Source of the DNA: a virus
DNA length: 21,013 nt
Reading direction: 5' to 3' (one strand)
Virus record (IMG/VR): IMGVR_UViG_3300020450_001459
Span: 1 to 21,013 of that record
Below are positions 7,484 to 14,116 of the stretch, in pieces (positions within the stretch are counted from its first letter, which is position 1; every line of letters starts with the position of its first letter). Below the pieces are notes generated by a model that saw only the letters and a program-made list of their open reading frames with translations, did no database searches and was not told where the DNA came from. Position numbers and translations under genes: made by a program.

Positions 7484-8061
7484 TTATAGTTTATAAAAGC
7501 AGTTAGTACATATTTTTCACCCGATACAGTCACATTAGATCCATGTGGAAATATCCAGTTGCATGGAAATAATAATATTTTACCTCTCTCGCATTTACAT
7601 CCAATATTCCAATGAGGAAAGAATGTTTCTCCGCCTTCTTCTACATCATTGAGATAGATGATGCAACCAAAAAGTCTTGATATAGTTCCCCCATCACCTT
7701 GATCAACGTGTGTTTTGAAAAAGCCTTCGCCTTTAGGATAAACCCTTATTGTATAATCTAATATTGCAAGTTCTGCTGCTGGTAATACTGGTAATTGTTT
7801 TCTGTACTTCATATATGCGTCTTGAATTACTTGTGTCATCAAGTTTGCATACTTGTGACCAGGCTCAAACATAAATTGAGTACAATTTTTATGATCCTTG
7901 TTTACTAACTTACCCTTGTATTCACCATTGACAAAGTGTTCTACTTTACCATCATCATGTTTATCTTTACTTTCCCAAAAATATTTTATCAACTCATCAC
8001 ACTGATCTTGAGATAGAACATCTCTTTCAACATATAACATGTCTGTTATTTTTTCTATCAT
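7447..8061 (-). CDS. Prolyl-4-hydroxylase-like Fe(II)/2-oxoglutarate oxygenase
   Basis: A 204-residue dioxygenase of the P4H family. It has the full set of metal and cosubstrate residues: HxD (H118, D120) in FFKTHVDQGD, the P4H signature NDVEEGGETFFP (138-149), the distal H173 in FPHGS and K183 ten residues later for 2-oxoglutarate. Residues 1-25 (ERDVLSQDQCDELIKYF) match the usual P4H N-terminal helix. It would hydroxylate a protein side chain or small molecule in the cytoplasm. Its ATG overlaps the cupin stop (ATGA). Phage P4H-like genes are common in marine T4-like genomes and their substrates are mostly unknown. An active enzyme is likely; the substrate is open. Confidence 0.85.
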   Translation of the reverse strand: MIEKITDMLYVERDVLSQDQCDELIKYFWESKDKHDDGKVEHFVNGEYKGKLVNKDHKNCTQFMFEPGHKYANLMTQVIQDAYMKYRKQLPVLPAAELAILDYTIRVYPKGEGFFKTHVDQGDGGTISRLFGCIIYLNDVEEGGETFFPHWNIGCKCERGKILLFPCNWIFPHGSNVTVSGEKYVLTAFINYNYDMPMYSNTEA

Positions 8062-8459
8062 ATCAAATCGCCAGGCATAATTCTATGTGAATCAGAATCC
8101 ATATGTTCTGTGCTAAATTCAAATAATTCTGTATCCTCTATTGCAAACATACGATGTTTCAATCCAATAGGCACATGAAACTTGTCTCCTCTTTCAAGGA
8201 TTTTTACTTCTGCTTTTTCAATATCATCATCCCATCCATAATATATTTTTATCTTACCACTCTGTATATAAAATACTTCGTCTTTTAATTTATGATAGTG
8301 CCATGAACACTGTTTATCCTTTGCGATAAACAAAAGTTTACCACAATATTTCTCGCAGTTCGCAATCCATTTTTCATATCCCCATCCCTTTGGAACAAAC
8401 TTTACTGGTTCCGCTGCACGGGCATTACGAGGCCTTCTACTTGGTCCTAAAGAACTCAT
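8058..8459 (-). CDS. Cupin-domain protein, sugar isomerase-like
   Basis: A 133-residue single-domain cupin. The first motif is WHYHKLKDEVFYIQSGKIKI (53-72), with two His and a Glu in metal-binding positions; the second is the PIGLKHRMFA block near 97-106. KFVPKGWGYEKWIAN near the N-terminus and the spacing resemble type-II mannose-6-phosphate isomerase-like or nucleotide-sugar cupins often found in polysaccharide loci. The start ATG lies inside the 3' end of the HAD gene (23-base overlap) and is preceded by an excellent AAAGGAG, which fixes it. It could isomerise or bind a sugar phosphate for the island's pathway. The exact reaction cannot be read from the sequence. Confidence 0.8.
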   Translation of the reverse strand: MSSLGPSRRPRNARAAEPVKFVPKGWGYEKWIANCEKYCGKLLFIAKDKQCSWHYHKLKDEVFYIQSGKIKIYYGWDDDIEKAEVKILERGDKFHVPIGLKHRMFAIEDTELFEFSTEHMDSDSHRIMPGDLI

Positions 8460-8775
8460 CAGAATTCACTCCTTTGTCATCAATAAAGAAATCAGCATGT
8501 GGTTTTCCTAAAATCAAAGTATGATATTTGCATCCCCAATCCTTTAATTGTCTCTCAGTAAGATCAAATAAAAGAGCAGATGCTTTTACACTTGCATCTG
8601 GACTATCACAAAATCTACCCATTCCACGAGCAGTGAAATAAGTGATATGATGTCCTTCATCATACAATTTATTTATCTTGTCAATTCTATCCTTCCATGG
8701 CTCTGCATCCTCATATGTTTTAGGATCTGGTGTGAGGGTACAAATAGTCCCATCAATATCTACACAGTATCTCAT
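8437..8775 (-). CDS. HAD-family phosphatase, small
   Basis: A 112-residue hydrolase of the HAD superfamily. It has the nucleophile motif DIDGTICT (6-13), the Thr motif in YFTARG (46-51), a Lys near 90 in ILGKPHADFF and the acidic motif FIDDKGVNSDEFF (96-108) for Mg binding. It resembles small phosphatases found in capsule and LPS loci. Because the adjacent genes make ADP-heptose, it may supply the step of GmhB (removing the 7-phosphate of heptose bisphosphate). It is much shorter than E. coli GmhB (about 190) and is not clearly orthologous. Its start overlaps the methyltransferase stop (ATGA). The fold is confident; the substrate is inferred. Confidence 0.82.
   Translation of the reverse strand: MRYCVDIDGTICTLTPDPKTYEDAEPWKDRIDKINKLYDEGHHITYFTARGMGRFCDSPDASVKASALLFDLTERQLKDWGCKYHTLILGKPHADFFIDDKGVNSDEFFRTK
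8469..8475 (-). promoter_or_regulatory. Strong ribosome-binding site for the cupin gene
   Basis: Minus-strand AAAGGAG, nine bases before ATG at 8459, lies inside the end of the HAD coding sequence. It shows that the 23-base gene overlap is real rather than a wrong start. Confidence 0.75.
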
Positions 8776-9473
8776 TTCTTTACCTCCATATAATAGATAT
8801 CATTATATTGTTTACTCTGTAAAATGCCAGTAATTTTCATTCCAGAATCTTCAACCATTGGTTTAAATGTCTCTGGGCTTGATCCGCCTGAGTGAAGTTG
8901 TAAACATATTGTACCATCATCTGAGAGTCTTGTCGATAGGTTATTAAACATATCTTTATGAGCATCCCAATTTGGATCTAAGATAATATCTTTCAGATGA
9001 TCATTGAAAACAGGACTACCCATAACACTCAAAGCTTTGATTGCATCTTCTTCATTTTCAAAATGAGGAGGATTACCTACAACTAAATCTATCTTTTCAT
9101 CTTCTGGTAATACTGAACAATTATCTGAGTGATATATTTTTGTACGAGGAAAGACTCTCCTATGATATATTTTTTCCGTGTCTGCCATGTCTATAATTTT
9201 GATAAAAGAATTTTCAGCAGTCTTCTTTGCTACAGTTATTGCTGGTTCAAATTTATCCAATAGTGTAAGATGATCACACATATTGCAAGCCATCATTCCA
9301 TAACCTATGAATCCAGGCCCACTACACCACTCCATGATGTGACCAACTCTACCATAATATTCAATGACTAAATCCAAGTATTCTGGAAAGAAATGATCTC
9401 CGCCACCATTTGTTTCTGGTGTGTAAAAAATATCAGATCCTTTTACTCTCCAAATATATTCAATATTCATCAT
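8772..9473 (-). CDS. Class I SAM-dependent methyltransferase (NPPH motif)
   Basis: Transfers methyl from S-adenosylmethionine. Numbered from the start chosen here (233 residues), motif I is EWCSGPGFIGYG (48-59), the acidic end of strand 2 lies near LLDKFEPA, and motif IV is VVGNPPHF (132-139). An NPPH/NPPY motif is typical of enzymes that methylate amino groups (N-methyltransferases of the HemK/PrmB kind), though sugar methyltransferases are possible. I prefer the ATG-ATG pair at 9470-9473, which overlaps the upstream stop by 14 bases with GGAAG nearby. A longer frame starts at 9500 but adds nine residues and overlaps 41 bases. It is coupled to the HAD phosphatase. The target is unknown; a sugar amine or a protein is possible. 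Confidence 0.82.
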   Translation of the reverse strand: MMNIEYIWRVKGSDIFYTPETNGGGDHFFPEYLDLVIEYYGRVGHIMEWCSGPGFIGYGMMACNMCDHLTLLDKFEPAITVAKKTAENSFIKIIDMADTEKIYHRRVFPRTKIYHSDNCSVLPEDEKIDLVVGNPPHFENEEDAIKALSVMGSPVFNDHLKDIILDPNWDAHKDMFNNLSTRLSDDGTICLQLHSGGSSPETFKPMVEDSGMKITGILQSKQYNDIYYMEVKK

Positions 9474-9672
9474 CAGGAACTTCTTCCATCTCCAATTCAT
9501 GAATCATATCATGAAATACTTCATGTTCTCCAATACGATACAAATGTTTCATCTCACCATCTTTATCTTTTGACTCTCCCAGATATGCTATATCTTCGCA
9601 TGTATGTTCTCTCAACCAAGCTTGCAATCTGTGGTGCATTAAGTCCGCTTTACTTATTGATATCTTGTCCAT
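9460..9672 (-). CDS. Small acidic protein of unknown function (70 aa)
   Basis: A 70-residue, His- and Glu/Asp-rich protein that I do not recognise. It has no membrane segment and no signal peptide. The N-terminal half (ISKADLMHHRLQAWLREH) looks helical. The C-terminal part (HEVFHDMIHELEMEEVPDD) is acidic and carries several His. It starts inside the end of the kinase gene (23-base overlap) with GGAG six bases before the ATG, and it overlaps the methyltransferase start. The ribosome-binding site and its fit in the operon support a real gene. A small metal-binding or adaptor protein is only a guess. Confidence 0.65.
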   Translation of the reverse strand: MDKISISKADLMHHRLQAWLREHTCEDIAYLGESKDKDGEMKHLYRIGEHEVFHDMIHELEMEEVPDDEY

Positions 9673-10441
9673 TTCTTGCTCCGTATAATGATTCTATATC
9701 ATCTTGACTTAAGTAATAAGCGCCAGGATGAGTTACTGAAATTGCAGCAGCTCTATTCGCCAAATCAATAGACTTCTGCATGTTATGTGTTTTTAAAAAT
9801 TCGTAGACTAACGCTGCCATAAAAGTATCTCCAGCCCCACATACATCAAAAACTTTGACTAGTTGAGGAAGAAATTTGGCACCACCCCATACTGCACCAG
9901 CACTCCCCAGAGTGACAATAAGATGAGTGTCGTGAGGTAAATGGTCTTTGTCGAGGTCATTGTACTCTTTCTCGTTTATTTTCCAGTATACATTATCTTT
10001 TTGAAAAAGGCGACGCTTCTTCGTATCTACGAACACTGGTCTGTTAATATTGTTACATATATGCCATAGATCATCATCATTAAGATATCCTTTATCATAA
10101 TCTGAAATAACGACTGCATCTGGATTCATGTGAATTAGTGCCATCTTCAATTCGGCATTTGCAATTCTACCCACCTCTGGCGTTTCATCTAAACGCATCA
10201 ACTGATACCCACTTTTAGTATCTATGAATCTAGTTTTGGTTATTTGTTCTCTTTGAGAAAGTAGAATGGTATTGATACCAAATGCTTTAAGATTAACTTC
10301 AACATTAGCAGCCATGCCAGGCCTTTCTTCTATTCTATTTTGATCTAAAACAGGAACAGGTTGTTCTGGGCTTAGCCTAGTAGTCTCACCGTAGACATAC
10401 TTATCAGTACACTTATCACCTATGACAATTACATTATGCAC
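9650..10441 (-). CDS. hldA: D-glycero-D-manno-heptose-7-phosphate kinase, PfkB family (HldA/HldE-N)
   Basis: Phosphorylates heptose 7-phosphate at C1 using ATP. The 263 residues show the N-terminal signature GDKCTDKYVYGETTRLSPEQ (8-27), close to E. coli HldE (GD...DRYWYG..SRISPEAPVPV), then RIEERPGMAANVEVNL (36-51), VISDYDKGYL (111-120) and the PfkB signature DVCGAGDTFMAAL (199-211) with catalytic D205. It is about 50 residues shorter than the HldE kinase domain. Roughly 25 of these are missing after residue 60, where the lid and dimer region normally lies. In E. coli kinase and adenylyltransferase are fused; here they are separate adjacent genes. The start is GTG, overlapping the adenylyltransferase stop by eight bases. 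Confidence 0.88.
   Translation of the reverse strand: MHNVIVIGDKCTDKYVYGETTRLSPEQPVPVLDQNRIEERPGMAANVEVNLKAFGINTILLSQREQITKTRFIDTKSGYQLMRLDETPEVGRIANAELKMALIHMNPDAVVISDYDKGYLNDDDLWHICNNINRPVFVDTKKRRLFQKDNVYWKINEKEYNDLDKDHLPHDTHLIVTLGSAGAVWGGAKFLPQLVKVFDVCGAGDTFMAALVYEFLKTHNMQKSIDLANRAAAISVTHPGAYYLSQDDIESLYGARNGQDINK
9679..9682 (-). promoter_or_regulatory. Ribosome-binding site of the 70-residue gene
   Basis: Minus-strand GGAG, six bases before ATG at 9672, inside the kinase coding sequence. It supports the small gene as real. Confidence 0.55.
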
Positions 10442-10829
10442 GAATCTTTTTGATTATGTCAGTTGTAGAATAATTTAGTCGAGGAAGAAATCTAACTTCT
10501 TTGGCATATTCTATACCAACCACATCTCCTCCTTGCCAATCATCACCCAGTAGTAGTATATCAGGTGAGTATAATTTTATCAACCCCTCCAATTCTTTTC
10601 TATTATCAAAGTAATGAACTTGATCAATATATCTTATCGCTTGTAACATAGAAATTCGGTCACAAAGATTGTTGACGGGCTTAGACGTACCTTTATCTTG
10701 ACGTATCTTTTCATCTGTATCTGTTGCAACTATGAGTTTATCTCCCAAAGATTTTCCAACTTTAAATAATTCTATGTGGCCTGGATGTAGAATGTCAAAA
10801 GTTCCATTACACCATACTATTCTTTTCAT
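10434..10829 (-). CDS. hldC: D-glycero-beta-D-manno-heptose-1-phosphate adenylyltransferase (HldE C-domain)
   Basis: Joins heptose 1-phosphate to AMP from ATP, giving ADP-heptose. The 131 residues form a complete cytidylyltransferase-like fold: NGTFDILHPGHIE (8-20) with the HxGH nucleotide-binding site (HPGH, 15-18), SLGDKLIVATDTD (28-40), KPVNNLCDRISMLQAIRYID and YSTTDIIKKIR near the C-terminus. The Y/C-STTxIIKKI end is very close to E. coli HldE. Related enzymes such as glycerol-3-phosphate cytidylyltransferase share HxGH, but the HldE-like ending and the adjoining kinase favour the heptose role. Its start overlaps the halogenase stop (ATGA). Confidence 0.88.
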   Translation of the reverse strand: MKRIVWCNGTFDILHPGHIELFKVGKSLGDKLIVATDTDEKIRQDKGTSKPVNNLCDRISMLQAIRYIDQVHYFDNRKELEGLIKLYSPDILLLGDDWQGGDVVGIEYAKEVRFLPRLNYSTTDIIKKIRA

Positions 10830-12313
10830 TTGAGTGTGTATATATGTGAGATGTATTCCCCATGAGGAACTGAGTTTCCTTGATTTGCTGGCAAAGTATT
10901 ATTTACAAAATTTCTTAATCTAGGAATACAACTATCATCTTTTTTCCAATATTCTTTTGAATTAATTTTATCAGTCATCAATTGCAATAACCAAACTTGC
11001 CAATTACTACCATCAAAGAAAGATCCTGTCTTTCCAGTTTGAGGTGTTTGCACTTCTGGGTCTTGAATCATCTCCTCATAATAAAGTTGAGAGGAAGTTT
11101 TTTTATATTTAGATCGCACAAAGTCCCAGAACTTACCTTTCCTTCTACAGTATGAGTAGTGCATACTTATATAATCAACAGCTGTCTCAAAACTAGATCT
11201 CATCTTTTCGTTATAGAAAGCAGGATCTGTTTTCTTGTTCCAACTACCTCCATAAATCGATTCGTCAAGATACTCAACTCCTCTAATCATCATAGCAAGA
11301 CCAGTGCTTTCTAATGGTTCAATGAATCCAGCACTTAATCCAATAGAAATTACATTACCATCCCAAAAATTCTTAGAATATTGAGGTTTCCAATCTAACA
11401 ATCTCATATCTTTTGGTTTTATTCTACCATCCCACTGATCAGAAAATGCCTGTGCAACTTCTTCTGGATCATTTACATCTTGATTAAAACAATATCCTGT
11501 TCCTATTCTGTATCTGGTAGGTATTTTCCATATCCATCCGTGTTCTTGTGCTGGACAAGCAGTGTATGGATGTTGTTCTTTTGGATCTTTGTAATCAACT
11601 TTAGCAGCAAGAGCTGCATTTATGAATAATCTATCACTACAATCAACATTCCTTTGTCCTATGAGCATCTGTTTCCAACCTGTGCAATCTATGAACAGAT
11701 CTCCAGTAATTTTTGATCCATCATCTAACACTAGTTCTTTTATATTTGATCTTGTTATATCATCAGCATTACCATCTCTATAGATATCTACTACATCAGA
11801 TTGAATATATTCTTTCAAGTATGGTATCGTATTTTTTTGTAAAAATTTTACTAATTTACCACAATCAATCTGAAAAGCATACGAGTCATGTGTATATTCT
11901 GTTTCAATTCTATTAGCCAAAGAAGAATTATACATTGGCGATATTTTTTTTATGTCATACTCATCTTGAAATGATTGCCACATATCATATAGTGGTGTTT
12001 TGGAGTCTCCCACACTTGTAAATGAGAATGGATGCCATATTGTTTGATCTTCTACACCCCAGCCTGGAAACAATATACCAGATTTTAATGTTGCATCTAT
12101 TTCTTTTATCCAATCTGTAGGTTTATATCCCATTTGTTTCATGACATTTGGGAAACTTAAAAGAGTTGCTTCACCTACACCTACTCTCTCAGGTGCTGAC
12201 TTATCAATTACAACCACCTCAAAGATCTTACCCCACCTACGAGCAAACCAAGATGCAGCAATCCACCCAGCAGTTCCGCCGCCAACAATAACTAATCTTT
12301 TAATTCTTTTCAT
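10826..12313 (-). CDS. prnA: Flavin-dependent tryptophan-type halogenase
   Basis: Uses FADH2, O2 and chloride or bromide to halogenate an electron-rich ring, classically tryptophan. The 495 residues carry all the diagnostic features: FAD-binding GGGTAGW (11-17), catalytic Lys K77 in ATLKSGILFPGW, WIWKIP (260-265, the WxWxIP motif separating halogenases from monooxygenases), GTGY (271-274) and GFIEPLESTG (329-338), which includes the active-site Glu/Ser region. The length is normal (PrnA/RebH about 530). The phage would need a flavin reductase, and none is in the window. The start overlaps the carbamoyltransferase stop (TGATG). I recall halogenase-like genes in other marine T4-like phages, so the gene class is not new. 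The substrate is unknown, and a sugar-linked or protein substrate is possible. Confidence 0.88.
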   Translation of the reverse strand: MKRIKRLVIVGGGTAGWIAASWFARRWGKIFEVVVIDKSAPERVGVGEATLLSFPNVMKQMGYKPTDWIKEIDATLKSGILFPGWGVEDQTIWHPFSFTSVGDSKTPLYDMWQSFQDEYDIKKISPMYNSSLANRIETEYTHDSYAFQIDCGKLVKFLQKNTIPYLKEYIQSDVVDIYRDGNADDITRSNIKELVLDDGSKITGDLFIDCTGWKQMLIGQRNVDCSDRLFINAALAAKVDYKDPKEQHPYTACPAQEHGWIWKIPTRYRIGTGYCFNQDVNDPEEVAQAFSDQWDGRIKPKDMRLLDWKPQYSKNFWDGNVISIGLSAGFIEPLESTGLAMMIRGVEYLDESIYGGSWNKKTDPAFYNEKMRSSFETAVDYISMHYSYCRRKGKFWDFVRSKYKKTSSQLYYEEMIQDPEVQTPQTGKTGSFFDGSNWQVWLLQLMTDKINSKEYWKKDDSCIPRLRNFVNNTLPANQGNSVPHGEYISHIYTLK

Positions 12314-14115
12314 CAGTTCTTTATTTCGATCATAAGACCATACTCAGGCAAATATAGGTATTCTATCAAACTATTTGCAAGAGTCCTTAGAGCGTCGTCT
12401 AGGGTCTCTACAAGAGGTTCTCCGCCTAGGTTAAAGGATGTATTGAATATGATAGGGCACTCTGTTTTCTCGTAGAAGGTATTGATTACATCATAGTAAT
12501 TTGGATTTACTTCTTTAGTAACAGTCTGTATCCTACATGTATCGTCAACGTGAATGATTGCTGGAATCTTTTCTTTGATTCCCTCTTGACATTTGACTGC
12601 ATACATCATGAATGGTGTCTCATCCATACCACGAAGATCAAACCATTTATGCACATGTTCTTTTAATATTGATCCAGCAAAAGGTCTAAAGTATTCACGA
12701 CGTTTGATAGTATTGACATGATCTTTTCCTTTTGGATCTCTAGGATCATACATGATAGATCTATTACCTAATGCTCTAGGACCTGCCTCTGATTTGCCTT
12801 GGAACATTGCAACAATATTCTTCTTAGTAATTAAATCAACTGCATCCTCATGTGTGGCTTCAAAGATTCTAGTTGCATCATAATAATTAGCAAGGTCTGT
12901 AATATATTCTGTATCATATTCATACTTAGGTCCATAATATAGATCGGTAATCATAGGTTTGATTTCCTTATCTTTTGTTACTTTATGATAATGCCAGTAT
13001 GCAGCACCAATTGCAGTTCCAGCATCATTACTTACTGGTTCTGCAAATAGATTGATACCTTCACCTTTTAACTGTTCAAGATACCAATAGTTTGCAACAC
13101 AATTTAATCCATATCCACCAGATAGAACTACATTCTTTTCGCCACTCATCTTGACTGCCTTACGAATCAAATCTAATACCATCTGTTCTGATTCTACTTG
13201 AATTGCATAAGCCATATCTCTACGATTTTGCAACTTAGTAAGATCTTTGACATCTCTAGTATCCATAGGATCTCTAAGTTCTGTGAATCTACCTTTGTTT
13301 ACTATAGCGCCATTGGGATAAGTAGGTACAATCAAATCTCTGTTTGTTGTAGACCAATCACTCATACCATCATAATCCGTGTAGATGTCGGGTATCTTTA
13401 AGTTCTGTTGTCCATATGGGAACAGTCCCATAGTTTTACCAGCTTCAATAGGAGCCCAACCGCAATATTGTGTGACTGCCTCATACGCTTTTACGATCCC
13501 AGCAGAATCATCTAAAACTAATTCATGTGTGCCTTCCTCACCTTCTCTATCGGATGGAAAGTTAGGAATCGTAACTGCACCCCAAGGACCTCTACCTCCC
13601 TGATGTTTGTATAAAGTCTTGAAGTTATCTGGATAAGCACATTTAATAATGGTTTCTAATTCCCATGTCATCTCCTGTTCATTATCAATCTCCATAGGAA
13701 TAAATGTCCCAGCGCCATCAACAATGACTGATACTGCACTTTTAAATCCTGATCTATAAAATGCACAAGAAGCGTGAAGTTTATGATGAATATGACTGTA
13801 ATCTACTACTTGAGGATGATTATAAATGTCCGCTTTCCTATCAATCAAACCTAACTTTCTTGCTAGACCTGTGTACATATTTTCGCCAGTAAAATCTATA
13901 CTACCAGCTTGATCCAATGGTTGTGTATGTGCAACCACAAGATAATCAAGACTATCAGTATAATCCAATATCTTGATCATGGATGCCAAAGGACCTCCAT
14001 CATATTTTTTCCTAGATAATCTTTCCTCTTCAATCGAAAAGACCATCTTCCCATCTTTCAGTAAACAAACACCAGAGTTATGTCCTCTGGCGATTGCTGC
14101 AATCCACTGTGTCAT
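12313..14115 (-). CDS. O-carbamoyltransferase, NodU/CmcH/TobZ family
   Basis: Transfers carbamoyl from carbamoyl phosphate, through a carbamoyl-adenylate, to a hydroxyl, often on a sugar. The 600 residues match the two-domain family. The N-terminal YrdC/Kae1-like domain has GHNSGVCLLKDGK (11-23), EEERLSRKK (29-37), HHKLHAS (110-116, metal-binding His), VDGAG (132-136) and LSGGYGLNCVAN (331-342). The C-terminal domain has GKSEAGPRALGNRSI (440-454), YFRPFAGSIL (475-484) and FNTSFNLGGEPLVET (557-571). No key motif is lost, so it should be active. It begins two bases after the glycosyltransferase stop and overlaps the halogenase start. In this setting it probably carbamoylates a heptose or other sugar, as NodU does on Nod factors. 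Confidence 0.9.
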   Translation of the reverse strand: MTQWIAAIARGHNSGVCLLKDGKMVFSIEEERLSRKKYDGGPLASMIKILDYTDSLDYLVVAHTQPLDQAGSIDFTGENMYTGLARKLGLIDRKADIYNHPQVVDYSHIHHKLHASCAFYRSGFKSAVSVIVDGAGTFIPMEIDNEQEMTWELETIIKCAYPDNFKTLYKHQGGRGPWGAVTIPNFPSDREGEEGTHELVLDDSAGIVKAYEAVTQYCGWAPIEAGKTMGLFPYGQQNLKIPDIYTDYDGMSDWSTTNRDLIVPTYPNGAIVNKGRFTELRDPMDTRDVKDLTKLQNRRDMAYAIQVESEQMVLDLIRKAVKMSGEKNVVLSGGYGLNCVANYWYLEQLKGEGINLFAEPVSNDAGTAIGAAYWHYHKVTKDKEIKPMITDLYYGPKYEYDTEYITDLANYYDATRIFEATHEDAVDLITKKNIVAMFQGKSEAGPRALGNRSIMYDPRDPKGKDHVNTIKRREYFRPFAGSILKEHVHKWFDLRGMDETPFMMYAVKCQEGIKEKIPAIIHVDDTCRIQTVTKEVNPNYYDVINTFYEKTECPIIFNTSFNLGGEPLVETLDDALRTLANSLIEYLYLPEYGLMIEIKN

Positions 14116-14116
14116 A

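Noticed and set aside
8670-8677. Minus-strand GATAAATA in the HAD phosphatase gene
   Set aside because: It is about 210 bases before the cupin start, inside a coupled operon, with no other promoter support.
11106-11112. Minus-strand CTAAATA in the halogenase gene
   Set aside because: It is internal to the coding sequence and about 280 bases before the next gene. It lacks the flanking C of the two accepted copies.
13198-13603. Plus-strand frames of about 70 residues
   Set aside because: They are antisense to the carbamoyltransferase, whose motifs run through this interval.
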